64,000 nucleotides of DNA from Desulfuromusa kysingii (GTDB lineage Bacteria; Desulfobacterota; Desulfuromonadia; Desulfuromonadales; Geopsychrobacteraceae), in NCBI RefSeq assembly GCF_900107645.1, contig NZ_FNQN01000002.1, positions 186,001-250,000 of the forward strand, given 5' to 3'. Numbering within the stretch: position 1 is the first letter of the stretch; every line of letters starts with the position of its first letter. The notes under the pieces are model-generated. The model was not told where the DNA came from. It saw only the letters and a list, made by a program, of their open reading frames with translations, and searched no databases. Positions 50,827 through 60,488 of the stretch are shown piece after piece. Made by a program: the position numbers and the translations under genes.

Positions 50827-51600
50827 TCAGTACAGGAAGTGTTTGATTTTCTCCCCTTTTTCACCAATTTCAGTCATCGCGTCTATCCCGATCTGCAAAT
50901 GGGTATCGGACCAATCTTGGGTCACCTGCTGATCGGATTCTTCTGTTTTTATCCCTTCGGGGGTCAATGGAACATCGGAAACCAGCAACAAAGCCCCACG
51001 GGCGATCACATTATAGTGACCAACGATAAAGATCGTAGCGGTCTCCATATCGATGCCGATACTGGTCATCTGTTTAAGCTTTTGCAGAAACTCCTGATCG
51101 TGTTCCCAGATACGTCGATTGGTGGTGTAAACCACCCCGGTACGGTAATCGTGATGATGCTCAAGAATTTTCTCTGAAACAAACTTGTGGAGTTTAAAAG
51201 ATGGCAGCGCCGGAACCTCGGCAGGAAAATAATCGTTACTGGTTCCGTCACCACGGATAGCGGCGTTAGGTAAAATAAAGTGCCCAATTTCAGTCGATTT
51301 TTTCAGCCCACCGCACTTACCGAGGAATAGTGCCCCTTTCGGGTGGATCGCGCTGAGGAGATCCATAATAGTTGCGGCGTTGGCAGAACCGATGCCAAAA
51401 TTTATAATTGTCAGTCCGCGACTATTTGTTGCCGCTTGCATAGGGCGGCTTTCACCCTGAATATTGCAGTCAAACCTCTGGGCAAATTTATCGACATAGT
51501 GACGAAAGTTGGTGAGTAAAATATAGTCGCCAAAGTCATCAAGGGGCATCCCGGTATAACGCGGCAGCCAATTTTTAGTAATATCCAGACGATCAACCAT
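50827..51600 (-). CDS. amn: AMP nucleosidase (short form)
   Basis: A 257-residue phosphorylase-fold enzyme: IINFGIGSANAATIMDLLSA, GALFLGKCGGLKKSTEIGHF, RGDGTSNDYFP, IGIDMETATIFIVGH and LLLVSDVPLTPEGIKTEESD. These match AMP nucleosidase, which splits AMP into adenine and ribose 5-phosphate, without the N-terminal extra domain of E. coli Amn. AGGAGGCTC precedes the ATG. It follows yheU by 18 bases. Confidence 0.88.
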   Translation of the reverse strand: MVDRLDITKNWLPRYTGMPLDDFGDYILLTNFRHYVDKFAQRFDCNIQGESRPMQAATNSRGLTIINFGIGSANAATIMDLLSAIHPKGALFLGKCGGLKKSTEIGHFILPNAAIRGDGTSNDYFPAEVPALPSFKLHKFVSEKILEHHHDYRTGVVYTTNRRIWEHDQEFLQKLKQMTSIGIDMETATIFIVGHYNVIARGALLLVSDVPLTPEGIKTEESDQQVTQDWSDTHLQIGIDAMTEIGEKGEKIKHFLY

Positions 51601-51618
51601 AGAGCCTCCTAGATCCTC

Positions 51619-51864
51619 CTAACGACAGACGACCAGATTTGCCGTCTGTGCCTTTAAATCAAAGACAACTTTCACCTGCTTGTTTCTGAGCTGGTGTAGC
51701 ACCTGTTCCACCTTATCTTCCAGAGTACAACCAATATCTCCCCAATCGGCACCGTCTCGGCTGACAAATTCTTCAATCATCTGCCGGAGAGTCTCGGCTT
51801 TAAGTTGCTGGTAAGGAACATCGATCCCCTCTTCATGAAGGTCAGCTATTTTATTTTCGGACAC
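51619..51864 (-). CDS. yheU: YheU family protein (UPF0270)
   Basis: An 81-residue protein with the YheU core: IDVPYQQLKAETLRQMIEEF, VSRDGADWGD, CTLEDKVEQVLHQL, VKVVFDLKAQTANLV. No biochemical function is known. It starts 3 bases after the GIY-YIG gene and lies in an operon with amn. Confidence 0.8.
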   Translation of the reverse strand: MSENKIADLHEEGIDVPYQQLKAETLRQMIEEFVSRDGADWGDIGCTLEDKVEQVLHQLRNKQVKVVFDLKAQTANLVVCR

Positions 51865-51867
51865 AAG

Positions 51868-52158
51868 TCATCTCTCCATCCCATTTATTGCTTTTATTTT
51901 ATTGTTAGATGAGGCTATAAGATCCTTTTTATGCTCACGCGTCAGCTTCTTAATCTGCGCTTCCCGACGACTCGCGCTGCTACGGTTGTGACCGGTCTCT
52001 AGATAGACCACCTGCTGCGGCGAACAACGACGGAAGTATTTTGCGCCGGCCCCGGCGACATGTTGGTCAAAGCGGCGTTGGACATCAGTTGTAATGCCGG
52101 TATAAAGTGAATCATCCGAACAGAGGATCATATAAACGTGCCAATGCTTATGCATCAT
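51868..52158 (-). CDS. GIY-YIG domain protein (YhbQ-like)
   Basis: A 96-residue single-domain protein: WHVYMILCSDDSLYTGITTD (GIY-YIG strand pair with CSDDSLYTG), VQRRFDQHVAGAGAKYFRR, and the Glu-containing helix RREAQIKKLTREHK. Catalytic Tyr, Arg and Glu positions are present. Small UPF0213 members may have nuclease activity, but a cellular role is unclear. The ATG at 52158 is used; the frame is open far upstream but that part lies across the divergent VF530 gene. Confidence 0.85.
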   Translation of the reverse strand: MMHKHWHVYMILCSDDSLYTGITTDVQRRFDQHVAGAGAKYFRRCSPQQVVYLETGHNRSSASRREAQIKKLTREHKKDLIASSNNKIKAINGMER

Positions 52159-52296
52159 AACTTTTCTTTGTTGCCTGTCAATTTGTAGACGTTTTTCACG
52201 GTAACATGCAAATGGAATCAACACCATCGACATCGGCTTGCAGAGAAATCCTGCAACATACACTTCTGCCACTTCTCTAACCCAAAAAGGGACATT

Positions 52297-52524
52297 ATGA
52301 GCCAACAACAGAGTCAAGATCCACTCCACGGAATAACTCTGGAAAAGATTCTGGAACGACTGGTTGAACATTACGATTGGAGCGAACTTGGGCAGAGGAT
52401 TGATATCCGCTGTTTTAATAGCAATCCTTCCATAAAATCCAGTCTGAAATTTCTCCGCCGGACCCCTTGGGCACGTAAAAGGGTCGAAGACCTTTATCTC
52501 GCCATGGGTTTGGATAATCAATAG
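52297..52524 (+). CDS. VF530-like DNA-binding protein (DUF2132)
   Basis: A 75-residue protein: [60 protein letters not shown]. This matches the VF530 family over its full length; its structure suggests DNA binding, but no function is known. It is divergent from the GIY-YIG gene. Confidence 0.88.
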   Translation: MSQQQSQDPLHGITLEKILERLVEHYDWSELGQRIDIRCFNSNPSIKSSLKFLRRTPWARKRVEDLYLAMGLDNQ

Positions 52525-52688
52525 AAAAGGATTCAAATCTGGAGAAAAAATATTAAACCCATCATTCCCTTTGCGATCAACTGACGCGACACCGCCCTTG
52601 ACACCGGCAGCAAAGCCGATTAAATTGCGCCCCATTAAAAGAAGATATAAAACAGTGCCACAATAAATCCCTCTCAAAGGCTTGCAGA

Positions 52689-54374
52689 ATGATTGAACCT
52701 TTTAAAATGGGCTATACCGCAATTGGCGGTCTGGGTATCTTTATCCTCGGCATGAAATACCTCTCCGACAGCTTGCAAATGCTGTCCGGAGGCCTGATCC
52801 GCAAGGCCATCTCTTCTGTAACGACGAACCGCTTTCTGGCCGTACTCGTCGGCCTGTTTGTCACCACCTTTGTCCAATCTTCATCAATTACGACCGTTAT
52901 GGTTGTCGGTCTGACCAACGCCGGCTTAATGCAATTGAATCAAGCGATCGGGGTCATTCTCGGCGCCAATATAGGGACCACCATCACCGGTTGGATTCTC
53001 GCTGTTAAAATAGGGAAATATGGCTTGCTGCTGATCGCCCTGGGGGTTTTCCCCATGCTCTTCTCAAAGAATGAGCGGGTCTCTGCTAGCGCCAGAATTC
53101 TGGTGGCTCTGGGGATGATCTTTTTTGGGCTCGAAATCATGAGTGATGCTTTTAAGCCACTCCGTAGTGACGATGGCTTCATGAGCCTGATGCTCTCTCT
53201 GGATGCTCAATCACTGCTGAGCGTCCTCGGTTGCATTGCTATCGGTTGCATGATGACCATGATTATTCAGAGCAGTTCGGCGATGCTTGGTATCACCATT
53301 GCCCTCGCGACCACGGGTGCCATTCCGCTCTACACCGCTATCGCCCTGGTTATGGGTGAAAATATCGGCACAACAATTACCGCTCAATTTGCCGCTCTCG
53401 GCGGAAGTATTGCCTCTCGGCGGGCAGCCATGGCTCACAGCGTCTTTAACGTGCTTGGGGTGGTCATCATTGTCTCCTTTTTCTCTCCCTACGTCGGGAT
53501 GGTTGAAAGGATCGTCCCCGGGGTTGCCACCTTCACCAATGCGGATGGGAACCATCCCTACATTGCCGCCCACATCGCCATGGCGCATACGATCTTTAAT
53601 GTCACTGCCACTTTGGTGATGTTGCCCTTTATCAACTACCTTGCTCGCCTTGTCGTCAAAATAGTGCCAGAAAAGCAAGGGGCAGAAAAAGGCTCGTTCA
53701 AATATATCGGCGCACCAGGAACCATCCCTATCGCCATGGGGATTCCAATGATCTTTGAAGAACTCAAAAGAATGCAAAGACGAGTCAACAAAGCTCTGCG
53801 TCACTCTGGAAGTTTTCTACAACGTGACTTAAAAGGACGCGATCGGTTCTACCGTAAAGTCGCTGATCTTGAAGACGAAACCGATATCATTCAACATGAG
53901 ATTACCACCTTCACCGTCACCTTGATGCAAGCCGGAAATGCGAGCAACACCCAGTCAGACAGAGCCTACAGCTTTATCCGCGCAGCTGATGAGTTAGAAT
54001 CTATTGCTGACTATGCCGCCTCCCTCTGTTCCTATATGAAGCGTCTGGATAAATACGAACTCGATTATAGTCAGGATGGCTGGGATGATCTGATTGGCTT
54101 TCATCATGAAGTCTTTTCTTTTTTCACCCAAGTGTGCAAGGCATTTAGTACCGATGATGCGAGCAGCACACGGAAAATCTACGATGAAGCCAGCAGGCTT
54201 AATGACTTGGCAGATAGAATTCGGCGAGCCCACCTTGACCGGATGAAAGATGGGAGCTGTGCCGCCCTCCCCGCTCTGACCTTCAGCGACATGGCTGTTG
54301 CCCTGCGCCGCATCAAGAACCACACTGTCAACCTGCACGAAGCTCTCTTTGCCGACACCTCATTAGGAGCCTGA
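52689..54374 (+). CDS. Na+/phosphate cotransporter family protein with PhoU-like tail
   Basis: A 561-residue inner-membrane protein of the NptA/YjbB family. Two inverted repeats carry the family signature: VTTFVQSSSITTVMVVGLTN with GANIGTTITGW, and MTMIIQSSSAMLGITIALAT with GENIGTTITAQ. About eight spans are followed by a C-terminal helical PhoU-like domain (residues ~380-560; DLEDETDIIQHEITTF, IRAADELESIADYAASL). It probably moves phosphate with sodium, out or in. The next gene overlaps its end closely. Confidence 0.9.
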   Translation: MIEPFKMGYTAIGGLGIFILGMKYLSDSLQMLSGGLIRKAISSVTTNRFLAVLVGLFVTTFVQSSSITTVMVVGLTNAGLMQLNQAIGVILGANIGTTITGWILAVKIGKYGLLLIALGVFPMLFSKNERVSASARILVALGMIFFGLEIMSDAFKPLRSDDGFMSLMLSLDAQSLLSVLGCIAIGCMMTMIIQSSSAMLGITIALATTGAIPLYTAIALVMGENIGTTITAQFAALGGSIASRRAAMAHSVFNVLGVVIIVSFFSPYVGMVERIVPGVATFTNADGNHPYIAAHIAMAHTIFNVTATLVMLPFINYLARLVVKIVPEKQGAEKGSFKYIGAPGTIPIAMGIPMIFEELKRMQRRVNKALRHSGSFLQRDLKGRDRFYRKVADLEDETDIIQHEITTFTVTLMQAGNASNTQSDRAYSFIRAADELESIADYAASLCSYMKRLDKYELDYSQDGWDDLIGFHHEVFSFFTQVCKAFSTDDASSTRKIYDEASRLNDLADRIRRAHLDRMKDGSCAALPALTFSDMAVALRRIKNHTVNLHEALFADTSLGA

Positions 54375-54375
54375 C

Positions 54376-54861
54376 CTGAAACTCCTGATTGATGGTAGTG
54401 TGGATACGCAATCAAAGGTCGGTTATGGCGCTTATCTCGCTGTTTCTGAGACTGACGTTTCGTTATCTGAGCTCAAACAACGGGTCAAAATTAAACGTTT
54501 TGAGCAGACCTCATCGACCCGATTGGAACTGCAAACCTTATTGTGGGCACTCGGTGATATTTCACTATTGAACCACCACATAACCATCTACACCGATTCG
54601 CAGAACATCATTGGCTTACCCGCAAGACGTCATCGGCTAGAGCAAAACAAATACCATTCAAGTCAAGGTAAACTGCTTAAAAATTATCTTCTTTATCAAC
54701 AATTTTATCAGTGGACAGATCAGTTTGATTGTCAATTGATTAAGGTCACCGGACACCAACCGACAACGCAAAAAGAGACTCTGGATCAGTTTTTCAGCCT
54801 GGTAGACAAAGCTTCGAGAAAAGCATTGCGAGAAGATCTTCGTCATCGGGAGGACGGATAA
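54376..54861 (+). CDS. RNase H-like protein
   Basis: A ribonuclease HI-fold protein of 161 residues. The four catalytic acidic residues can be placed: Asp in LLIDGSVDT, Glu in TRLELQTLLWAL, Asp in IYTDSQNI and Asp in FSLVDKASRKAL. KVTGHQPTTQ is the usual H-x-x loop. The first Asp lies upstream of the nearest GTG (54400), so I take the CTG at 54376, with AGGAG 6 bases before it, as the start. A GTG start would lose a catalytic residue. Role: cleavage of RNA in RNA-DNA hybrids, or a related nuclease. Confidence 0.75.
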   Translation: MKLLIDGSVDTQSKVGYGAYLAVSETDVSLSELKQRVKIKRFEQTSSTRLELQTLLWALGDISLLNHHITIYTDSQNIIGLPARRHRLEQNKYHSSQGKLLKNYLLYQQFYQWTDQFDCQLIKVTGHQPTTQKETLDQFFSLVDKASRKALREDLRHREDG

Positions 54862-54930
54862 AGATTCGTCTTGACGGCAACGCAAACCCCTTGACAAAAG
54901 CGCCCCCGCTTCTCCTTATAGATAAGAGTT

Positions 54931-55464
54931 ATGACAGACACAACACAAAAACACCCCCTGCCAATCTATTTGACCCCGGCCGGCGCTCGAAAGCTCAGGG
55001 CTGAACTGAAACAGATTCTCTATCAGTTACGCCCGGAAATGGTCAAAACTGCAACTTGGGCGGCAAGCAACGGCGACAGAAGTGAGAATGCCGACTACCA
55101 CTATGCAAAAAGAAAGCTAAGGCAGTACGATGGACGCATCCGTTTCCTGACCAGACGTCTGGAAGATGCCACCATTGTTGACCCGGTAGAACAGCAAAAA
55201 ATTGCCAAAGGAAGGGTCCTCTTCGGCTGTACCGTCAGCATCGAGAATGAAGAGGGGGAAGAAAAAACCTTCAGCATCGTTGGCCCCGATGAGCTCGATC
55301 CCTCACGCGGTTATATCAGCTGGGTCTCCCCTATTGGTCGCGCCCTGCTAGGCTCGTCAGAAGGCGATGTGGTTTCATTTGTCACCCCCGGGGGCCAAAC
55401 TGAACTTGAAATTATCAAGGTCGAATACAAAAACCTTGAGTCACAGGATCCTACAGGAGAATGA
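54931..55464 (+). CDS. greB: Transcription elongation factor GreB
   Basis: A 177-residue factor. The N-terminal coiled-coil hairpin holds the family tip with acidic residues (AASNGDRSENADYHYAKRKL). The C-terminal FKBP-like domain follows (GCTVSIENEEGEEKTFSIVG, SWVSPIGRALLGSSEGDVV). The basic ring and the YGKRRLR-like segment fit GreB better than GreA. It restarts backtracked RNA polymerase. GATAAGAG lies upstream. Confidence 0.9.
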   Translation: MTDTTQKHPLPIYLTPAGARKLRAELKQILYQLRPEMVKTATWAASNGDRSENADYHYAKRKLRQYDGRIRFLTRRLEDATIVDPVEQQKIAKGRVLFGCTVSIENEEGEEKTFSIVGPDELDPSRGYISWVSPIGRALLGSSEGDVVSFVTPGGQTELEIIKVEYKNLESQDPTGE

Positions 55465-55468
55465 CAAT

Positions 55469-55669
55469 ATGGAGCTTGATCTGGAAAAACTGCGGCACCT
55501 GATCACAAAACGCGGCGATAAAATTGAAACTATTGTAGCTGGAACCGGCTATCTACCAAGAACAGTCATCGGCGTCGCGACTTTTCTACTCGATAATGAT
55601 GGCGATATTGACTTATTGACTGCAAAACAACAGGTCACATTTGAAAAATTTTTGCGCCCCCTGCTTTAA
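55469..55669 (+). CDS. Small hypothetical protein
   Basis: A 66-residue acidic protein beginning MELDLEKLRHLITKRGDKIE, 4 bases after the greB stop, with AGGAGA upstream, so it is probably in the greB operon. The end (LTAKQQVTFEKFLRPLL) looks amphipathic. I cannot name a family. Confidence 0.6.
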   Translation: MELDLEKLRHLITKRGDKIETIVAGTGYLPRTVIGVATFLLDNDGDIDLLTAKQQVTFEKFLRPLL

Positions 55670-55887
55670 AGCCCTCATGCCCGTAGAAAAAACTCCATCT
55701 GCCCCTTTCCATTGGCCGCAGCAACAGTTCAATCGAAACGTTGTTGCGGCCGATGGTTTGAAAAGAATGGGAACGATATTGACTCCTCAAGATCAATTTT
55801 CACCTTGATAATCTTTAATAAAGATATTATTATTCTTTTTATTTTACAGCAAAAAATACTCAATTTTATGTTTTAAGGAGCATTGAC

Positions 55888-57798
55888 ATGCGTCCACTTT
55901 CATTGCGCACCAAACTGATTTCAGGGGGGGTCTTATTTCCTGCAGTTCTCCTGCTGGGCCTGTTCATTTCATTTTATGTCCACGAGAAGAATACAGCATT
56001 GGATTCTGTCGTTGACAAGTCCAGAATTCTGGCAAGGACTGTCGAATCAACTCGGATGGAGATGGAAGACAAGTGGCAACAAGGGCTATTCAGTGTTGCC
56101 ATGTTAAAGGATTGGGCTGACCAGGGAGAGCAGAATAAAGTCCTCGCTGCCGTTCCCGTGGTCTCTGCCTGGAACGCAGCGATGCGAAAGGCGGAAGAAG
56201 GGGGTTACATTTTCAAAGTCCCCAAATTCCAACCGCGTAATCAGGATAACACTCCGAACACCATGGAAGCCCGCGTTTTAAAACTGATGAAAGATCAAAA
56301 CCTGAAGGAACACTACGAGATTAATGAAGGGACAAACTCAGTCCATTATTTTCGCGCTGTTTACTTGACAGAAACCTGCCTGAATTGCCATGGCGATCCC
56401 GCTGACTCGGAAAAGTTATGGGGAAACACCGCGGGAGTCGATCCAACCGGAACGCGCATGGAGAACTGGAAGGTCGGAGAACTGCATGGCGCATTTGAAA
56501 TTATCCACTCTCTCGATAGAGCTGATGCCGCGCTAGTTTCAACCCTGTCATGGTCAGGTGGCCTGTTTATTCTCCTTTTGGCTGTTGCTGGAAGCTTAAT
56601 CGCGTTGTTTACAACCAAAGCCGTTGTCAACCCGGTCAGAGAATCAATGAAAATGATTGAAGGTCTGGAAAAAGGGGAACTGGACTATCGGATCAAAACC
56701 GAACGCGTTGATGAATTAGGCCGTTTAGCCAACTCACTCAACAGCTTTGCGGACAACTTGCGTGATGAAGTCCTTGAAGCCTTTAATCGTCTGGCACATG
56801 GAGATTTCAGTTTTCAGGCCAAAGGTTTGATTGCGGTTCCCCTGGCAAATGCCTGCCAAGGACTCACCGGAGCAATGCACACTGTTCAGGACGCGAGCGA
56901 CCAGATCTCTTCTGGGGCCATTCAAGTTTCGGAAACCAGTTCTTCTCTTGCCAATGGTGCGACTCAACAGGCAGCAGCGCTCGAAGAGATCTCTGCCTCC
57001 ATGGTCGAAATGAATAAACAGACCACCAACAATGCAGACAATGCTGCAGCCGCCAATAAGTTGTCGGATGAAGCAAGGTTGGCCGCAGATAAAGGCAATC
57101 AGCAAATGCAAACCATGGTGAGTGCCATGGAAGAGATCAAAGGTTCTGCCCAGGATATCAGTAAAATCATTAAAGTCATTGATGAAATTGCTTTCCAGAC
57201 CAACCTGCTCGCCTTAAATGCGGCCGTAGAAGCGGCTCGCGCAGGACAACATGGCAAAGGCTTTGCGGTGGTTGCCGAAGAAGTTCGCAACCTCGCAGTC
57301 CGAAGTGCCAAAGCCGCCCAGGAGACCACGGCTTTAATCCAAGGATCTGTGGATAAAACCAACAATGGCTCTGAAATTGCCCATGAAACGGCAAAGTCAC
57401 TTGATGCCATCGTCACGGATGTGACCAAAGTTTCAGATCTCGTCGCTGAAATCGCAGCGGCCAGCCACGAACAGTCGTTGGGGATTTCTCAGGTCAATGA
57501 AGGTTTGTCACAACTTGATGAAGTCAATCAACAAACCACTTCAACCTCTGAAGAGAGTGCTGCCATTGCTGAACAGCTTTCCAGTCAAACCGCGGATATG
57601 CAAAAAATGTTGCAACGGTTTACCTTAAGCGACGCCGGATCGCGGAGAACATTCACTCCGCCGCCTAAAAAAACCGCACCGACACCACCGCGGCAGATGC
57701 AACACCGGCCGACGCCAGCACCGGCGGCGTCAGAGTGGGGTGGAACTCCAGCATCCGCAGTGATTAAACTGGACGATGATGATTTTGGAAAATATTAA
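55888..57798 (+). CDS. Methyl-accepting chemotaxis protein with c-heme sensor domain
   Basis: A 636-residue chemoreceptor. The first span is [18 protein letters not shown] periplasmic DUF3365-type domain has one covalent heme motif, TCLNCHGDP (about 162-170). A second span lies near 216-236 ([16 protein letters not shown]), then HAMP, and the cytosolic signalling domain with the hairpin tip [18 protein letters not shown] (about 432). The tail is Pro/Ala-rich and ends LDDDDFGKY. It likely senses redox state or a heme ligand in the periplasm and controls CheA/flagellar rotation, as in Geobacter-type heme MCPs. AAGGAG precedes the ATG; a terminator follows. Confidence 0.92.
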   Translation: MRPLSLRTKLISGGVLFPAVLLLGLFISFYVHEKNTALDSVVDKSRILARTVESTRMEMEDKWQQGLFSVAMLKDWADQGEQNKVLAAVPVVSAWNAAMRKAEEGGYIFKVPKFQPRNQDNTPNTMEARVLKLMKDQNLKEHYEINEGTNSVHYFRAVYLTETCLNCHGDPADSEKLWGNTAGVDPTGTRMENWKVGELHGAFEIIHSLDRADAALVSTLSWSGGLFILLLAVAGSLIALFTTKAVVNPVRESMKMIEGLEKGELDYRIKTERVDELGRLANSLNSFADNLRDEVLEAFNRLAHGDFSFQAKGLIAVPLANACQGLTGAMHTVQDASDQISSGAIQVSETSSSLANGATQQAAALEEISASMVEMNKQTTNNADNAAAANKLSDEARLAADKGNQQMQTMVSAMEEIKGSAQDISKIIKVIDEIAFQTNLLALNAAVEAARAGQHGKGFAVVAEEVRNLAVRSAKAAQETTALIQGSVDKTNNGSEIAHETAKSLDAIVTDVTKVSDLVAEIAAASHEQSLGISQVNEGLSQLDEVNQQTTSTSEESAAIAEQLSSQTADMQKMLQRFTLSDAGSRRTFTPPPKKTAPTPPRQMQHRPTPAPAASEWGGTPASAVIKLDDDDFGKY

Positions 57799-57823
57799 GT
57801 TACGCTAAGTCCTCACTCACTCC

Positions 57824-57857
57824 AAAGCTCTATCGGATATCTGGTAGAGCTTTTTTT
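57824..57857 (+). terminator. Rho-independent terminator of the MCP gene
   Basis: AAAGCTCTA and TAGAGCTTT pair around 12 bases, followed by TTTT. Confidence 0.8.
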
Positions 57858-57920
57858 ATTCATTTACAGCACAGGAGTATGACAACCGAGTTGATGCAAA
57901 GGACCAGGGGAAGAGGTTCC

Positions 57921-58340
57921 ATGGAAGATCTACAGATTACTGAAGATATTATTATTACAAAGCAGGAGATCGATTTAACTGCAATTCGCTCTCAAGGGGC
58001 CGGTGGACAGAATGTGAATAAGGTCGCGACCGGTATCCATCTCCGCTTTGATGTTCAAAACTCTTCCCTCCCTGATGACATTAAACTGCGTCTGCAACAA
58101 TCGGCTGACCAACGGATCAGCAAAGAAGGCATTATTGTTATCAAATCACAGCAAACCCGGAGTCAGGAAAAAAACCGGATTATTGCGCTGCAGATGTTAC
58201 AATCCCTCATTCAGGCTGCCATGGTGACACAAAGGCCCAGAAAGAAAACCCGACCGAGCAGAAGCTCACAGAAGAAGCGGATTGAGAAAAAAAAGCTACA
58301 TAGCCGGATGAAAGAGTTACGTCGAAAGATCACGGATTAA
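57921..58340 (+). CDS. arfB: Alternative ribosome-rescue factor ArfB
   Basis: A 139-residue peptidyl-tRNA hydrolase-like protein. The catalytic GGQ is in RSQGAGGQNVNKV, followed by HLRFDV and the QQTRSQEKNR segment. The C-terminal Lys/Arg-rich tail (KKRIEKKKLHSRMKELRRK) inserts into the empty mRNA channel. It frees nascent chains from stalled ribosomes. The ATG at 57921 gives the family's usual start; in-frame codons at 57879 and 57891 lie too close to, or lack, a ribosome site. Confidence 0.92.
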   Translation: MEDLQITEDIIITKQEIDLTAIRSQGAGGQNVNKVATGIHLRFDVQNSSLPDDIKLRLQQSADQRISKEGIIVIKSQQTRSQEKNRIIALQMLQSLIQAAMVTQRPRKKTRPSRSSQKKRIEKKKLHSRMKELRRKITD

Positions 58341-58451
58341 CTCCCCCTCCTAACTTATTATTCCTCGATTTTCCACTTTTATAATGACTCTTTTTCCCCT
58401 TGCTGTATTTTCTTAAACAATATACATTAGCAAAAATTACTTCTTTGGTGG

Positions 58452-60458
58452 ATGAAGAAACCCATGCCTCAACTTCACTATTTAATTGTCCAACAACAAC
58501 TAAAACCAGCTGAGAATCTCCCGGAGGTCCTCAAAGAACTGGCGCAAAAATTTCAGCTCGACATCTATCTGAGTCGCCAGCTGTTAACGGGGCGGGGATT
58601 ATCCCTGCTGACAAAAGGGAGCGCCGAAACTCTAGGGAAAATTTCAAAATTTCTTCAGAGTTCCGGTGTGACCCACTGGCTAGTGGAACCATCCAAGGCT
58701 GGATTTGTCCCCCTCAGAATCCGTAACCTGCAGATCAATCCCGATAAAATAACCTTTGGCTGCCAGAAAAAAGATGTTGTCTTTTCAAAAGGGGCAACCA
58801 TCCTCGCTATTTTTGCAGAGATCACTGGTGAACTTGCAGATAGAAGTGTGAAACAGCTCCTCTCCAGTCATGCCTACCGGGGGCGTGACGACATCCGCAG
58901 ACTGGAAGCAAAGAAAATCCATAAAATCATCCTTCAGGGTAAACCGGTCCTGGATCTTTATCTCCTTGATGAGAAAAGAGAGGTCAAAGACGCCGTTCGC
59001 ATTTTCCCAGGCAAATTTGATCCACAAGGTCTAGGACAAAGAGCGACCCTCAGCAGTCGACAAAATCTAGAAAAAATTCTAGAACTTGCTGAAGAGTATG
59101 CTGGAGATTTTCACCTGCAAACCGATTTTGGGTTGGTCAACTTCCCCGGCACGATACTGCGTCGGGAAGACCTGGAGAATCCAGAGACACAACGACAGAA
59201 CTTGTTAAGTCTGGCCCGTTACGGTTGGTTGATGGCAGACTTATTGAAAGCGGGCCCGATTTCCCCGCCACAGGAGGAGCAGCAGGAAGAGAGTCTGGGG
59301 CAAACCGCCACAGCAGCAATTTTAATGCAGAATCAGGCTCTTAACGCAGCAGAAGAGATGGCGGACCTGCTCCCCTTGAGCAAAAGAATCGGTGCAGAAA
59401 TCGACCAAGCAACCACTACGGAGGCAGAATCTTCCTCCCCCGCGACCAGAGCTTCCGACCCTGGACTCCCCCCTCCCCCACCAGCAAAATCGGGAATAGG
59501 CTGGTCAAAGCCAAGTTTTTGGTTTGGTAGTGCCGGAGCCGTTCTCTTTATTGCCATTTTTTCACTGTCGCAAATATTTGAAAATGATCTCTTGAATCAG
59601 ATTGCTTATTCCTCTTTTGCTTCGGGTGCCATCCCTTTATTGATCGCCACGCTCTTTCTCTGGTACGGATTCTATTTTCTCCGGATGAAGCGACAAATAG
59701 AGAATACACCAACCAGCAAAGTGCGTTCAGCCGCAATGGGTATGGTTGAAGTTAAAGGACAGGCTATTCGTCGTTATGCGTTAATTTCTCCCATGTCCAA
59801 TACTCCCTGTGTCTTCTACCGCTTAACCAAGTACCGCCGAGACAAAAACAATCAATGGCGGATAAGCAGTGTTAGTAGTAGCGATAATGTCCCATTTCTA
59901 CTAGAAGATGACACCGGTCGTGTCGAAATAAACCCTACGGGATGCCGAGTCAGTGCCGGAACGAAACAAGAGGGGTCGCCGGGACAAATTGGTTTACTTC
60001 GGGGCGATAATGATAGTGACGATAAGTGGGTGGAAGAGGTTATTGTTGACGGAACCCTCATCTATGTTTTGGGTTATGCCGCTGTCAAGAAGGCTGGTGG
60101 TCAAACAATGGCTGAGAAAAAAATTGCCGCTCTACGGGCATTAAAACAGAACCCTCAGGACCTCAAACAGTATGATGTTGATGGTGATGGGGCCATCAGT
60201 GCGGAGGAATGGGATGCGGCCCGCAGTACCGTAGGCGAACAGGTACTCCGGGAATCATTGCAGAAACAGCAGCAACGACGCAAACAAGAGGAGCATATTG
60301 TCATCGGCAAGAAGAAGGGACGCCCGTTGATCATTACTGAAACCCACTCAGAAGACAGTCTCACAAGTCGCTATTTGTATTACAGTATTCCTCTGTTTTT
60401 TGCTGCCGCGGCAGCCACAGCCGGGGCGATCTATCTCTTGTTGAAGTTTCTAAAATAA
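58452..60458 (+). CDS. GIDE-domain membrane protein with EF-hand
   Basis: A 668-residue protein. The N-terminal ~300 residues are soluble and not recognised. A Pro-rich linker (GLPPPPPAKSG) precedes two spans (about 355-372 and 390-408). Next is a GIDE domain (about 425-555): MGMVEVKGQAIRRYALISPM, CVFYRLTKYRRDKNNQW, VPFLLEDDTGRVEINPTG. A canonical EF-hand loop, DVDGDGAISAEE, starts near 575. A basic helix and a C-terminal span follow. GIDE is the domain of the eukaryotic E3 ligase MULAN, but there is no RING here. The lemA gene follows after 30 bases; GIDE-LemA pairs are common in bacteria and have no settled role. Confidence 0.8.
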   Translation: MKKPMPQLHYLIVQQQLKPAENLPEVLKELAQKFQLDIYLSRQLLTGRGLSLLTKGSAETLGKISKFLQSSGVTHWLVEPSKAGFVPLRIRNLQINPDKITFGCQKKDVVFSKGATILAIFAEITGELADRSVKQLLSSHAYRGRDDIRRLEAKKIHKIILQGKPVLDLYLLDEKREVKDAVRIFPGKFDPQGLGQRATLSSRQNLEKILELAEEYAGDFHLQTDFGLVNFPGTILRREDLENPETQRQNLLSLARYGWLMADLLKAGPISPPQEEQQEESLGQTATAAILMQNQALNAAEEMADLLPLSKRIGAEIDQATTTEAESSSPATRASDPGLPPPPPAKSGIGWSKPSFWFGSAGAVLFIAIFSLSQIFENDLLNQIAYSSFASGAIPLLIATLFLWYGFYFLRMKRQIENTPTSKVRSAAMGMVEVKGQAIRRYALISPMSNTPCVFYRLTKYRRDKNNQWRISSVSSSDNVPFLLEDDTGRVEINPTGCRVSAGTKQEGSPGQIGLLRGDNDSDDKWVEEVIVDGTLIYVLGYAAVKKAGGQTMAEKKIAALRALKQNPQDLKQYDVDGDGAISAEEWDAARSTVGEQVLRESLQKQQQRRKQEEHIVIGKKKGRPLIITETHSEDSLTSRYLYYSIPLFFAAAAATAGAIYLLLKFLK

Positions 60459-60488
60459 TCACCACAAAAATAAAAAAGGAGAATCATT

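Noticed and set aside
51868-52677. 269-codon minus-strand frame extending the GIY-YIG gene.
   Set aside because: The extension is antisense to the clear VF530 gene and has no family match. The GIY-YIG protein is complete from 52158.
53211-53804. 197-codon antisense frame in the Na/Pi cotransporter gene.
   Set aside because: His/Asp/Gly-rich composition typical of the antisense of a membrane-protein gene, with no start signal.
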